Assembly (NCBI RefSeq): GCF_028621895.1 | Contig: NZ_CP117520.1 | Location: forward strand, 1,798,001 to 1,862,000 | DNA: 64,000 bases | Source of the DNA: Acinetobacter sp. GSS19 | GTDB taxonomy: Bacteria > Pseudomonadota > Gammaproteobacteria > Pseudomonadales > Moraxellaceae | Reading direction: 5' to 3' | Part shown: positions 49,325-58,741 of the stretch, piece after piece | Layout: the number at the start of each line of letters is the position of its first letter | Numbering within the stretch: position 1 is the stretch's first letter | Translations under genes and position numbers: made by a program | Notes under the pieces: model-generated | Told to the model about the DNA's origin: nothing | What the model saw: only the letters and a program-made list of their open reading frames with translations | Database searches by the model: none

Positions 49325-50059
49325 TTAAGCCATGTATAAACCGCCATTTACGTGTAAAACTGTACCGGTGATGTAACTTGCCTTATCACTTGCCAGGAAA
49401 CTCACGGCATTCGCGATATCTTGTGGATCACCTAAACGTTGAAGTGCCACTTGTTCACTCATTTTTTTACGTAAGTCTTCGCTTAATGCATCTGTCATTT
49501 CAGTTGCGATAAAGCCAGGTGCTACGCTGTTCACGGTAATTTGACGGCTACCCATCTCTTTTGCCAATGAACGGCTGAATGCTTCGATACCCGCTTTTGC
49601 AGCAGAGTAGTTCGCTTGACCCGGGTTGGCAAAATGCGCAACTACTGAACTGATGTTAATAATGCGGCCAAAGCGTGCACGGGTCATACCTTTTAACACA
49701 CGCTTAGAAAGACGGTAAACGGCTTTCAAATGGATGTTAAGGATGTCATCCCAGTCATCTTCTGACATACGCAGTAACAAATTATCTTTGGTAATGCCGG
49801 CATTGTTTACCAAAACCAAGATTGAGCCGTATTTTTGCTCAATATCAGTGACTAATGCTTCGATCTCGTCGCCATTACGAACATCGAGCACTGCACCCGC
49901 ACCGTTTTCCCCAAATTTTTCAGTTAATTTCGCAGCGCCAGACTCAGAAGTCGCGGTACCTACGACAAAATAACCATCCTGAATCAGTTGCTGAGCAATG
50001 GCAGCACCAATGCCTCGACTTGCGCCTGTTACCAATGCGACTTTGCGTTCTTGTGTCAT
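49325..50059 (-). CDS. fabG: 3-oxoacyl-ACP reductase
   Basis: A 244-aa short-chain dehydrogenase that reduces 3-ketoacyl-ACP with NADPH. Signatures: TGASRGIG (cofactor loop, about 12-19), NNAG, the catalytic serine in IINISSV and Y-x3-K in NYSAAKAG, and the C-terminal GTVLHVNGGLYM. Its start overlaps the fabD stop by 4 bp (ATGA), implying translational coupling. Confidence 0.97.
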   Translation of the reverse strand: MTQERKVALVTGASRGIGAAIAQQLIQDGYFVVGTATSESGAAKLTEKFGENGAGAVLDVRNGDEIEALVTDIEQKYGSILVLVNNAGITKDNLLLRMSEDDWDDILNIHLKAVYRLSKRVLKGMTRARFGRIINISSVVAHFANPGQANYSAAKAGIEAFSRSLAKEMGSRQITVNSVAPGFIATEMTDALSEDLRKKMSEQVALQRLGDPQDIANAVSFLASDKASYITGTVLHVNGGLYMA

Positions 50060-51042
50060 GCAATTTTCCCTTCTGCCACTAAAACGGCATTTAAGGCATC
50101 TTCCATACGACTCTTGCTGTCGATTGGGAATGCTTTTTCAATATTAGGTAAACGCTTCGCAAGATTGGCCAATACGTTACCTGGACCACATTCAACCACA
50201 TACTGGATCCCCTGATCTTGCAGGTACTGCATGGTATTGGTCCATTGCACGGATTGATACAATTGCGCCGTTAATGCCTGGCGTAATTGCGCCACATCTG
50301 TCGCGATTTTTGCGTTGACATTTTGTATTACAGGAAGGCTAGGCATCACAATGGCAGTTTGTTCCAATGCTTCAGCAAATTCTTCCGCTGCAGGTTTCAT
50401 TAAAGAACAGTGTGATGGAACTGAAACTGGTAGTGCAATCGCTTTACCGGACTGTTCTTTTGCTGCAGCCATAACCGCCTCAACCAGGATCTTGTCACCT
50501 GCGATCACAACTTGACCTTGCGCATTGTAGTTCGCAGCTTCAACAGAACCACGACCCTCATTGTTTACTTGCTCGCACAGCTCAATGACTTTTTCATCTG
50601 CCAGACCCAAAATGGCTGCCATCGCACCTTGACCTTGTGGTACAGCGCTTTGCATCAATTTGCCACGCAGGTTCACCAACTTAACCGCATCACCTAAGCT
50701 CATGGATTCAGCTGCAACCAAGGCACTGTATTCCCCCAAAGAGTGACCTGCCAAGAATTTTGGTGCCAAACCACCTAATTCGAGCCATACGCGCCATAAT
50801 GCGATGCTGGCTGTTAACAATACAGGCTGAGTATTTTCAGTCTGATCCAGACCTTCACCACTTTGTGCAATGTGCCATAAATCAAAACCGATCGCATCAG
50901 AAGCTTCAGCAAACGTGTCACGCACACCACTAAACTGTTCTGCAAGTTCAGCGAGCATGCCGACTTTTTGCGAACCTTGGCCTGGGAACACAAATGCTGT
51001 TTTTGTTGCTTGGGCCACTTGCTCGAGTCGTTTAGCAGACAT
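50056..51042 (-). CDS. fabD: Malonyl-CoA-ACP transacylase
   Basis: A 328-aa acyltransferase that loads malonate onto ACP. The family signature GQGSQKVGM (about 20-28), the nucleophile in GHSLGEYSAL (serine near residue 100), and the active-site histidine in VPSHCSLM are present. Its N-terminus is about 15 residues longer than E. coli FabD. plsX and fabH, which lie between rpmF and fabD in E. coli, are absent at this locus. Confidence 0.96.
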   Translation of the reverse strand: MSAKRLEQVAQATKTAFVFPGQGSQKVGMLAELAEQFSGVRDTFAEASDAIGFDLWHIAQSGEGLDQTENTQPVLLTASIALWRVWLELGGLAPKFLAGHSLGEYSALVAAESMSLGDAVKLVNLRGKLMQSAVPQGQGAMAAILGLADEKVIELCEQVNNEGRGSVEAANYNAQGQVVIAGDKILVEAVMAAAKEQSGKAIALPVSVPSHCSLMKPAAEEFAEALEQTAIVMPSLPVIQNVNAKIATDVAQLRQALTAQLYQSVQWTNTMQYLQDQGIQYVVECGPGNVLANLAKRLPNIEKAFPIDSKSRMEDALNAVLVAEGKIA

Positions 51043-51127
51043 ATAAAAATCCTTTATTTTCGTCTTCGCTCATTTATGGAGCGGAAATTTAACATTTAAT
51101 AAGGCGATTAGTAATTGCGAAATACAA

Positions 51128-51160
51128 CAAAAAAAGGGAGCGAAACGCTCCCATTTTTTC
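51128..51160. terminator. rpmF terminator
   Basis: GGGAGCG-AAA-CGCTCCC stem (51136-51152) with A- and T-tracts, between rpmF and fabD. Confidence 0.9.
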
Positions 51161-51192
51161 CACTAAGCTTTAAGCTTAATGCGTATCAACAA

Positions 51193-51378
51193 TTATTCAG
51201 CATCAGCTGCTTTAGCGAATAATTGACGACCACGGTAGAAACCATCTTTAGTTACGTGGTGACGACGATGAGTTTCACCAGTAGCTTGGTCTACAGTTAA
51301 TGCATTCTCGGTTAAAGCGTCATGTGAACGGCGCATGTCACGGCGAGAGCGACTTTTACGGTTTTGCTGAACGGCCAT
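51193..51378 (-). CDS. rpmF: 50S ribosomal protein L32
   Basis: A 61-aa, strongly basic ribosomal protein. The N-terminus [21 protein letters not shown] is typical of L32, and the C-terminal [19 protein letters not shown] completes it; no zinc-binding cysteines, as in other gammaproteobacterial L32. It sits 76 bp after yceD, the usual partner. Confidence 0.97.
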
Positions 51379-51454
51379 GATGGCTCCTTACAAAAATCGA
51401 AAACAATGGATCAGAACAAATTCAGATGTCTTAACTCTACAAGTATAACATGTT

Positions 51455-52015
51455 TTACGAGTTAAGTTTACCCTTCAAACTTGCCAAAACGTCAAACGGA
51501 TTATCCCGTTTTTCTTCGACAATGTCCTGAATGGCAGGCTGATGCTTCAGTTCACAAGCGTCATGCTTAGGTGAAAGTGGCAACAGCAATAACAGTTCAT
51601 CTTCTAGCAGTGCGAGCAAATCTATGGTCGACGGCGTGAGATAATCTCCTTTCGTCGTAGACTCGCTTTCACCTAAAACGATGAAATCAGCATCCTCATC
51701 CAAGCGCTCTATCAGTGACTCGTCATCGACAAGCGCAAGATGAAAGTCTGAAACGAGAGGAACTTCAACAGGATCCAGACAACGCTGGCATTCCATTGGT
51801 ACTTTCGTTTCAACGTGACCATCTAACCACACGATTCGATGATAAGCATCCATTGATAGCTTACAGTCTATGTTGATCAATTTATCATCAATTGATCCAA
51901 CAGCTTCACGAGCAATACGAGCAAAGCGAGACAATGGCAGGGTACCTGACCATGTAAAGCCCTGTTCAGCCCATTTAAACGGCTCAATCTGTGCCGGAAA
52001 GGTATTTGCTGACAT
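51455..52015 (-). CDS. yceD: YceD/DUF177 family protein
   Basis: A 186-aa protein of the DUF177 family, encoded directly upstream of rpmF as in most bacteria. The conserved CQRCLDPVEV (about 81-90) identifies the family, and acidic segments follow (DEDADFIV). In plants and bacteria the family is linked to 23S rRNA accumulation; a role in ribosome assembly here is inferred from family and neighbour. Confidence 0.92.
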   Translation of the reverse strand: MSANTFPAQIEPFKWAEQGFTWSGTLPLSRFARIAREAVGSIDDKLINIDCKLSMDAYHRIVWLDGHVETKVPMECQRCLDPVEVPLVSDFHLALVDDESLIERLDEDADFIVLGESESTTKGDYLTPSTIDLLALLEDELLLLLPLSPKHDACELKHQPAIQDIVEEKRDNPFDVLASLKGKLNS

Positions 52016-52112
52016 AATTAAGGCGGCAATTCTACAAATTCATCAGTACTCTGTCAAAGATTAAGATACAATTTTGCACTTATTTAGACAGAACATTTGG
52101 GTTTATTTCGTT

Positions 52113-52775
52113 ATGCATCCGTTGCAACCGCAACCAGAAGTCACAACTTCGTCTCTCGTTCGCATCTTGCCAACTTCTGATTCTGGAGCGGGTTTAGAAC
52201 CGGTGCAACTTTCGGCATGGTCTAGTTTGCAAACAGAAGCAGAGCAAGTTGACTGGCTTATCTTACACTTTAATCACTGGTTTTCCCACCACAATGTCGT
52301 TTTAGTCAAAGGCTGTGGTGAACCCGAGTATTTCCCTGCACAGGATGGCCAGCCTGCAAGGATTGAATTTGCTCATGGCTTTTTTAATAGTGCCCTGCAT
52401 GAAATCAGCCACTGGACGATTGCCGGTGCACAACGCCGCCTGTTACCAGATTTGGGATACTGGTATGCACCCGATGGCCGCAGTCAGGAACAGCAGGCGG
52501 AATTCGAAAAAGTCGAGATTAAACCGCAGGCGATTGAATGGCTGTTTGCCCAAGCCTTTGGCCGCAAGTTTAGAGTTTCTTTAGACAATCTCACCGGTGA
52601 GGGAGGAAATGGTCGTAGCTTTAAAGACAATGTCTATACACAGCTACAAGCCTACTTTAACGGAACAGCAAAATTACCACGTGATGCTGAACGCTTGATT
52701 CAATGTATCTGTTTATGTACACGACAGGGAAAAATGCTACAAGCAGATGAATTTCAGCGCGAGTTACTGGATTAA
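52113..52775 (+). CDS. epmC: Elongation factor P hydroxylase
   Basis: The ATG at 52113 (MHPLQPQPEVTTSSLVRILP) gives 220 aa; the longer TTG reading adds 13 unlikely residues. The central and C-terminal parts match EpmC/YfcM: FAHGFFNSALHEISHWTIAG (with the metal-binding-like HEISHW), and DNVYTQLQAYFNG. EpmC hydroxylates the lysylated EF-P lysine. Residues 1-60 extend beyond the E. coli protein. epmA and epmB are not in the window. Confidence 0.85.
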   Translation: MHPLQPQPEVTTSSLVRILPTSDSGAGLEPVQLSAWSSLQTEAEQVDWLILHFNHWFSHHNVVLVKGCGEPEYFPAQDGQPARIEFAHGFFNSALHEISHWTIAGAQRRLLPDLGYWYAPDGRSQEQQAEFEKVEIKPQAIEWLFAQAFGRKFRVSLDNLTGEGGNGRSFKDNVYTQLQAYFNGTAKLPRDAERLIQCICLCTRQGKMLQADEFQRELLD

Positions 52776-52868
52776 ATCACAGAAAATCAACTTGCTAAAG
52801 ATTGCATCACACTAAGGCCTGGTTCCATAATAAAACTATAAGCATGTTCAAAAATACCGGAGGCACCG

Positions 52869-53486
52869 ATGCTACATTTGAGAGTACACCCGGATAATCC
52901 TCAACCGCGCCTGATCCAACAAGCCGTTGAGCGCATTCGTGCGGGCGATGTGGTGGTCTACCCGACAGATGCAGCGTATGCCATTGGCTGCCAGATTGGG
53001 AATAAAAACGCCATGGAGCGTATTGCGCATATCCGTGACTTGGGCCCAAAACACCAGTATGCAATTTTGTGCTGCGACTTATCGGATATTGCCACCTATG
53101 CCAAGGTAGACAATGCCATGTACCGTTTGCTGAAAGCGAACACGCCTGCTATTACCACCTTTATTCTGCCGGCAACGAGTGAAGTACCCAAACGTTTGAT
53201 GCACCCCAAAAAGAAAACCATTGGTCTGCGTATCCCCAGCAATCCGGTTTGCCAAGCCTTATTGAAAGAATTAGGTGAGCCCCTACTGACCAGTACATTA
53301 ATTCTACCTGGACAGGAAGATCCGCTGGATGACCCTTATGAAATTGAAATGCAGTTAGGCAAACGCATTGATGTGTTTATCGACAGCGGACTTGGCACAC
53401 TTACCACCACGAGTGTTGTGGACTTATCTGGTGAGTATCCACAAGTGATCCGTCGTGGTGTTGGTGATGTCAGTGCTTTTGAATAA
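52869..53486 (+). CDS. yciO: YciO-type Sua5/YrdC family protein
   Basis: A 205-aa protein of the Sua5/YciO/YrdC superfamily. VVVYPTDAAYAIGC (about 29-42), KKTIGLRIPSNPVCQALL and STLILPGQ track the E. coli YciO sequence rather than TsaC. Family members bind ATP and threonylcarbamoyl-AMP; YciO is reported to be a weak or distinct paralogue of TsaC in t6A synthesis, so its exact role is uncertain. Starts with GGAGGC just upstream; followed by a strong terminator. Confidence 0.85.
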   Translation: MLHLRVHPDNPQPRLIQQAVERIRAGDVVVYPTDAAYAIGCQIGNKNAMERIAHIRDLGPKHQYAILCCDLSDIATYAKVDNAMYRLLKANTPAITTFILPATSEVPKRLMHPKKKTIGLRIPSNPVCQALLKELGEPLLTSTLILPGQEDPLDDPYEIEMQLGKRIDVFIDSGLGTLTTTSVVDLSGEYPQVIRRGVGDVSAFE

Positions 53487-53514
53487 ATACGCTACTCAGC
53501 CATAGCACCGTATC

Positions 53515-53553
53515 ATCGAAATAAATAACGGGTATTTATTTCGATGTTTTTTT
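53515..53553 (+). terminator. Strong terminator after yciO
   Basis: ATCGAAATAAATA-ACGGG-TATTTATTTCGAT: 13-bp perfect arms, then GTTTTTTT. Confidence 0.9.
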
Positions 53554-53717
53554 ACTTTTCCCTGTATAAGTCATGTTTTCAAACCGGCTTTTCGGTTACA
53601 ATAAACGCACTCTATCTGTGCTCTTTGGTTCCTTTTCATCTGTGTCACTCTGCACCACAAGATGTGCCAAAGTTGCTTCCAACATGCCTTTGAAAATTCG
53701 CGTGGCCTATAACTGTC

Positions 53718-54509
53718 ATGAATCAAGCTATCCAGCCTCTTATGGAACAAGCTCCTCACATCCGTGTTTTGGATGCATGGCAAGAAACCCTGCCGGAGGA
53801 CTTATACATCCCTCCCGCCGCGTTCGAAATTCTGCTTGAGCATTTTGAAGGCCCGCTTGATTTCCTGATTTACCTGATTCAAAAAAATGGTTTTGACCTG
53901 CTGCAACTCGATATTGCACCAATTGCAACGCAATACTTGTCCTATATGGACAGCATGAAGTCGCTGAATATTGAACTCACTGCCGATTACATGGTCATGG
54001 CTGCGCTGCTGGCAGATCTCAAATCCCGGCTGCTCCTCCCCAAACCAAGTACGATCCAGCTGGAAAAAGACCCGAAGCAGCAGCTGATTGACCGTCTAGA
54101 AACTTATCTGCGTATTAAACAGGCTGCTGAACGTCTGGGACAAATGCCCGTTCTAGATCGCGATATCTTTAGCACCCATGTCCATTTAGGACATAACACG
54201 CCGGTGTATGAAGGCTATGATGTCAACAGCCTGCGCGATGCGCTGTTTTGTGTGTTTAACCGTCCGGAACCTGTTGTTCACCAAATCCACCAGGAACCTG
54301 TTCTGCTCGAAGAACGTCTGGCATTTATTGAAGACAAAATAGCGTCCGGTGAGGTTTTAAGCTTCGTAGAATTACTGAAACCGAGTCAGGGTAAAATGGG
54401 CATGGTTGTGACCTTTATGGCCGTTCTCGAACTCACCCGCCAGCAAAAAATTCGTATTGTGGCGAGTGGCGTAGAAGCACCTCTAGCAATTCAAGGAGCG
54501 GCTGCATGA
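53718..54509 (+). CDS. scpA: Segregation and condensation protein A
   Basis: A 263-aa kleisin subunit that bridges SMC heads. Residues 35-100 hold the typical N-terminal FEGPLDFLIYLIQKNGFDLLQLDI and the PIATQYLSYM helices; the C-terminal winged helix (about 200-255) reads LSFVELLKPSQGKMGMVVTF. Start is at the ATG (MNQAIQPLMEQAP) with only a weak ribosome-binding site. Overlaps scpB by 4 bp. Confidence 0.95.
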   Translation: MNQAIQPLMEQAPHIRVLDAWQETLPEDLYIPPAAFEILLEHFEGPLDFLIYLIQKNGFDLLQLDIAPIATQYLSYMDSMKSLNIELTADYMVMAALLADLKSRLLLPKPSTIQLEKDPKQQLIDRLETYLRIKQAAERLGQMPVLDRDIFSTHVHLGHNTPVYEGYDVNSLRDALFCVFNRPEPVVHQIHQEPVLLEERLAFIEDKIASGEVLSFVELLKPSQGKMGMVVTFMAVLELTRQQKIRIVASGVEAPLAIQGAAA

Positions 54510-55096
54510 GCATTGACCAGAATGCCGCATTGTCTTTAGGCGATTTACATCATGAAGTATTGATGCAGATTGAGGCGATTGTTTTTGCTAGCGATGCGCC
54601 TGTCTCTCTCGCTCGTCTGAAAGAAGCTTTTCAGAACCAATACAACAAACAGCAATTACGTCAGTATTTACAGCAACTTGCAGTATTACAACACGGCCGC
54701 TCGATTGAGTTGGTAGAAACCGCACAAGGATTTCGATTCCAAGTACGGGCAAAATATCGTAATGTAATTGCACAAACCTGGCCGGAACGTCCGACCAAAC
54801 TGTCCCCATCATTACTGGAAACTGTTGCCGTGATCGCTTATCACCAGCCGGTCACTCGCGCAGATATTGAACAAATTCGTGGAGTTTCGAATAATAGTCA
54901 AATTCTGAAAACATTATTTGATTGGAACTGGATCAAGGAATCTGGCTTCCGTGAACTCCCGGGAAGACCTGCGTTGTTAATCACAACGCCACAATTTTTA
55001 AATGCGTTTGGCCTGACCTCTTTAGGCCAATTGCCTCCCCTGCAGGATGCCAAGGAAGTTTTCATGGCGCTAGATGCACATGCATCCAAGTCGTGA
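54506..55096 (+). CDS. scpB: Segregation and condensation protein B
   Basis: A 196-aa ScpB protein consisting of two winged helices: residues ~20-90 (QIEAIVFASDAPVSLARLKE) and ~100-185 (LLETVAVIAYHQPVTRADIE). It dimerises and binds ScpA. The ATGA overlap with scpA indicates translational coupling; rluB follows 41 bp later. Confidence 0.95.
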   Translation: MSIDQNAALSLGDLHHEVLMQIEAIVFASDAPVSLARLKEAFQNQYNKQQLRQYLQQLAVLQHGRSIELVETAQGFRFQVRAKYRNVIAQTWPERPTKLSPSLLETVAVIAYHQPVTRADIEQIRGVSNNSQILKTLFDWNWIKESGFRELPGRPALLITTPQFLNAFGLTSLGQLPPLQDAKEVFMALDAHASKS

Positions 55097-55137
55097 ATAG
55101 GTGAACTGTTGATGATTATTTCTAAGGTTATGCTGTC

Positions 55138-56118
55138 ATGAGTGAAAAATTGCAAAAGGTATTAGCGCGAATTGGATTGGGTTCTCGCCGCTATATGGAA
55201 GAGGTCATTGCCGCAGGTCGCGTTAGTGTCAACGGTCAGATTGCTCAAGTGGGTGAACGGATCGAACCCGGTGATGAACTTCGCATCGATGGCCGTAAAG
55301 TTCAGTTCCAGATTGAAGATGAAATTCGTCGTCGTGTGCTGATCTATTACAAACCTGAAGGTGAAATCTGTTCACGTAACGATCCGGAATCACGTCCAAC
55401 CGTGTTTGATCACCTTCCTCCGATTTCTAATGACCGTTGGGTCATGGTGGGTCGTCTGGATATCAACTCCACTGGTCTTTTACTGTTTACCAATGACGGT
55501 GAAATGGCCAACCGCCTGATGCATCCATCGAATGAAATCGAACGCGAATATGCAGTACGTGTGATGGGTGAAGTGACACCACAAATTCGCAACAACATGC
55601 TCAATGGCGTAGTACTGGATGATGGCCCGGCCAAGTTTGAGTCTTTCTCTGAAATTGGCGGTGATGGTATTAACCGCTGGTATCAAGTGGTGGTAAAAGA
55701 AGGCCGTAACCGCGAAGTCCGTCGTATTTTTGAATCTCAGGGTCTGAAAGTCAGCCGCCTGTTGCGTACCCGTTATGGTACTGTAATTCTACCGCGTGAA
55801 TTGCGTACCGGTCGCTGGATGGAACTGGATAAAAATGACATTGATGCACTGACCAAACTGGTCGAGCTGAAGCCACGTCAAGGCACAGGTCTGTACGGCA
55901 TGGCAAAACGCCGTAATGAACGTATGCAAGAAAAACCAATGGCTGCACGCCGTGGTGGTTTTTTACGTCAGCAACGCCGTGACACTGATGAAAATAACCA
56001 GAATGGTTATGCTGGCAATCGTGAACGTCGTAATGAGCAGCAAGGTTTTAAGCCGCGTCGTGATGAAAATGCACCACGCAAGCCATTCGGCACCAATAAG
56101 ACCTTTAAAAAGTTCTGA
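55138..56118 (+). CDS. rluB: 23S rRNA pseudouridine synthase, RluB
   Basis: A 326-aa RsuA-family pseudouridine synthase; RluB modifies U2605 of 23S rRNA in E. coli. The S4 RNA-binding domain covers residues 1-60 (KLQKVLARIGLGSRRYMEEV), and the catalytic aspartate lies in GRLDINSTGLLLFTNDG (about 108-124). The C-terminal ~75 residues are an Arg/Asn-rich low-complexity tail typical of RluB. It completes an scpA-scpB-rluB transcription unit. Confidence 0.94.
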   Translation: MSEKLQKVLARIGLGSRRYMEEVIAAGRVSVNGQIAQVGERIEPGDELRIDGRKVQFQIEDEIRRRVLIYYKPEGEICSRNDPESRPTVFDHLPPISNDRWVMVGRLDINSTGLLLFTNDGEMANRLMHPSNEIEREYAVRVMGEVTPQIRNNMLNGVVLDDGPAKFESFSEIGGDGINRWYQVVVKEGRNREVRRIFESQGLKVSRLLRTRYGTVILPRELRTGRWMELDKNDIDALTKLVELKPRQGTGLYGMAKRRNERMQEKPMAARRGGFLRQQRRDTDENNQNGYAGNRERRNEQQGFKPRRDENAPRKPFGTNKTFKKF

Positions 56119-56130
56119 GTTGAATGCTGT

Positions 56131-56161
56131 AATAAAAAAGCCGCGAATTGCGGCTTTTTTA
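56131..56161. terminator. Bidirectional terminator between rluB and bioD
   Basis: AAAAAGCCGC-GAATT-GCGGCTTTTTT: serves rluB and convergent bioD. Confidence 0.9.
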
Positions 56162-56169
56162 TGCCAAGT

Positions 56170-56823
56170 TTATTCGGCTACTGCCAACACGGGAATATCG
56201 ATCCATTGTGCCTCTGGAAAATGACGAGCCACATAATTGTGCAAATACTGACGCGTGTCGTCCGAGATCAATTTGTCTTGTGATTCATCTTTCAGGTTAT
56301 AGGCCAAAGCATGCAATTTCAAACCACGGGCCAGCATGGCTTCCAGACTCAGTAAGGTATGGTTAATACTCCCCAAACGTCCTGAACTGACCAGAATCAC
56401 AGGAAAATCATACTGGGCAATATAATCAATCATCAGCATGTCTTGTGTAAGCGGCACCATCAAACCGCCAGCACCTTCCAGCAACACTGCATCATAACGT
56501 TGGGCCAACTGCTCTGTCGCGGCGCTGATTTTGCTAAAGTCAATCTCACGACCATCAATCTGGCTGGCCAAATGCGGTGAAGCCGGATAACTAAAGATCT
56601 CAGGCATGGTCAATTTTTCCTGGTCTTCCACAAACCAGCCCATTCCCATCACCTGGCGGTGAACTTCAATATCCTCAGACACATCGATATTGCCCGTTTG
56701 CACCAGTTTTTGCGTAATGGTGCGCAGCCCCTGCTGATTCCATAATTTGGCCAAATAGCCGGTGGTATAGGTTTTGCCAATTCCGGTATCAATTCCACTG
56801 ACAAAATATAACTGCGCACTCAT
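56170..56823 (-). CDS. bioD: Dethiobiotin synthetase
   Basis: Makes dethiobiotin from DAPA, CO2 and ATP. The ATG at 56823 (MSAQLYFVSGIDTGIGKTYT) gives 217 aa and overlaps the bioC stop (ATGA); the earlier in-frame ATG at 56844 adds seven atypical residues. The P-loop is GIDTGIGKTYT, and LLEGAGGLMVPLTQD carries the conserved Glu-Gly-Ala-Gly segment. Last gene of the bioA-F-C-D operon. Confidence 0.95.
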   Translation of the reverse strand: MSAQLYFVSGIDTGIGKTYTTGYLAKLWNQQGLRTITQKLVQTGNIDVSEDIEVHRQVMGMGWFVEDQEKLTMPEIFSYPASPHLASQIDGREIDFSKISAATEQLAQRYDAVLLEGAGGLMVPLTQDMLMIDYIAQYDFPVILVSSGRLGSINHTLLSLEAMLARGLKLHALAYNLKDESQDKLISDDTRQYLHNYVARHFPEAQWIDIPVLAVAE

Positions 56824-57587
56824 ACACGTCTCCGGGCAATACAATAAATCGGATGATAAGTCAGTGGATACAACACCTCTCCCTGATCACCGGTAGTACT
56901 GAATTGCTGATAACCTCGATAAAACTGTTGCAGACTCTGTTTAGTCCAGCGATAGCTGCGGTTGGTTGCCGTCACACCCGTCGCCTTGAGATGCTGCAAT
57001 ACCGCTTGTGGTTGAGCAAAATACAGCTGCTGTCGCTGTTGCTCTAGGTACAGAATTTCAAAACCGGCTGCCTGTAGCTTTTCACGCAACTGTTCCAGAG
57101 TGAAATAATGCAAACCCTGTCCCGTCAACTGCTTGATTTGCAGTAAATTTTCCGGTCCAAAGCTAGAAAAACACAAAGCTCCTTGCGGCAGCAAACTGGC
57201 ATAACAATGACGGAACACCGCATCCAGATCAGCCATCCACTGCAAAGCCGAAGTGGAAACAATCGCATCCAGCGCATCAGGCCAGCGGATTTGCTCAATG
57301 TCACCGAGATACCACTGTACGGATGAAAGGTCCTGGAAATGCAGTTGTACCTGTGAATAGAGATCATTCAAGTACAAATGAGGAAGGCTGCGTTGGTTCA
57401 GCAGTTGCCGGGTGAGGTATCCGGAACCGCAACCCATTTCAAATACCTTCGACCAAGACTCGGGACAAAACACGGCAATCTGCTCTGCCAGATGCTGGGC
57501 AATTTTCTGCTGTACGACAGCCTGGCGCTGATAACTCTGCCCGGCACGCGCAAAACGTTGCGCGATGTTGTGTTTATCCAAAATCAC
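56820..57587 (-). CDS. bioC: Malonyl-ACP O-methyltransferase
   Basis: Methylates malonyl-ACP to start pimelate synthesis. The best start is the GTG at 57587, whose GTGA overlaps the bioF stop; this gives 255 aa. The SAM-binding motif is FEMGCGSGYLT (about residues 49-58), with LDAIVSTSALQWM further on, both BioC features. A TTG start at 57593 is less likely. Overlaps bioD by ATGA. Confidence 0.93.
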   Translation of the reverse strand: MILDKHNIAQRFARAGQSYQRQAVVQQKIAQHLAEQIAVFCPESWSKVFEMGCGSGYLTRQLLNQRSLPHLYLNDLYSQVQLHFQDLSSVQWYLGDIEQIRWPDALDAIVSTSALQWMADLDAVFRHCYASLLPQGALCFSSFGPENLLQIKQLTGQGLHYFTLEQLREKLQAAGFEILYLEQQRQQLYFAQPQAVLQHLKATGVTATNRSYRWTKQSLQQFYRGYQQFSTTGDQGEVLYPLTYHPIYCIARRRV

Positions 57588-58741
57588 AGGCAAGTAACCA
57601 AAGCTTCTAGGTCATGTGGCTGGATCAAGGCGGTTAAACAGATCCTTAAACGGGCGCTATTTTGTGGCACAGTCGGTGGACGTACAGGCATGACGTAAAA
57701 GCCCTGTTGCTGTACCTGTTTGGCATAGTCCACGGCTTTTTGGCTATCCCCAATAATCACCGGTACGATGTGAGAACTGGCCGGACAGGCAAATCCCTTA
57801 TGCTGAATGGATTGAATTAACTGTTGGCTGAGTTGGGCCAGATGCTGACGTTTTTCTGGCATGTGCTGCATCTGCTGAAAAATAAAATTGCCCCAGGCCA
57901 TCGATAAAGGCGGCTGTGCGGTACTAAAAATCAGCGGGCGCATTTTATTAACCAAATAATCACGGATGACTGGCGCTGAAATCAGATAGCCACCGACCGA
58001 AGCCAATGCTTTACCAAAGGTGCCCACCAGAAAATCAATCTGATCCATCACCTGATATTGTTCAGCACAGCCCAGTCCACGCTCGCCACGTACCCCGATA
58101 GCATGCGCTTCATCGACATATAACATCACTTTACTATAGCGCTGTTTGAGCTGAGCCAGCTGAGCCAGATCAGTTTCGTCACCATCCATACTAAAAATAC
58201 TTTCAGTCGCCACGATAATACGGTCAAAACTGTCATCATCCTGATAGCGCTGTAATAACTGTTCCAGATGTACCAAATCGTTGTGACGGTAACGTACATA
58301 TTTGGCTGCAGATAAACGAATCCCATCAATAATGCTGGCATGCACCAACTTATCAGCCAAAATCAGGGTTCTAGCATCCGCCAACGCTGGCAAGATGCCG
58401 ATATTCATGTGATAGCCACTGTTAAACAATAATGCGGCGCGCCCCTGAAATGCCTGGCTGAGCTGTTGCTCGAACGCCTCATATTCCGGGAAATTACCGG
58501 TCAGCAAACGAGATGAAGATGAGGTGAGACGGCGCTGTTCCACAGGCAACTGATCAAAAAACTGCTCACGTAACTGGAGGTCTGCTGCCAGTCCTAAATA
58601 GTCATTGGATGACAGATTCAGCATGTCTTGCCCGGCAATCCGGATCTGCTTGCCGGCCTGTTGGTGCGGCGTAAACTGACGGAAATTCCCCTGCTGTTTC
58701 AGCTGATCAAGCTGCTCTGCATAATGATCAAGCAGACTCAT
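57584..58741 (-). CDS. bioF: 8-amino-7-oxononanoate synthase
   Basis: A 385-aa PLP enzyme of the alpha-oxoamine synthase family that joins pimeloyl-ACP and alanine. Signatures: [11 protein letters not shown] near residues 37-47, [16 protein letters not shown], and the PLP lysine in [14 protein letters not shown] (about residue 237). The start has an AAGGAG box and overlaps bioA by 14 bp. Confidence 0.96.
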   Translation of the reverse strand: MSLLDHYAEQLDQLKQQGNFRQFTPHQQAGKQIRIAGQDMLNLSSNDYLGLAADLQLREQFFDQLPVEQRRLTSSSSRLLTGNFPEYEAFEQQLSQAFQGRAALLFNSGYHMNIGILPALADARTLILADKLVHASIIDGIRLSAAKYVRYRHNDLVHLEQLLQRYQDDDSFDRIIVATESIFSMDGDETDLAQLAQLKQRYSKVMLYVDEAHAIGVRGERGLGCAEQYQVMDQIDFLVGTFGKALASVGGYLISAPVIRDYLVNKMRPLIFSTAQPPLSMAWGNFIFQQMQHMPEKRQHLAQLSQQLIQSIQHKGFACPASSHIVPVIIGDSQKAVDYAKQVQQQGFYVMPVRPPTVPQNSARLRICLTALIQPHDLEALVTCL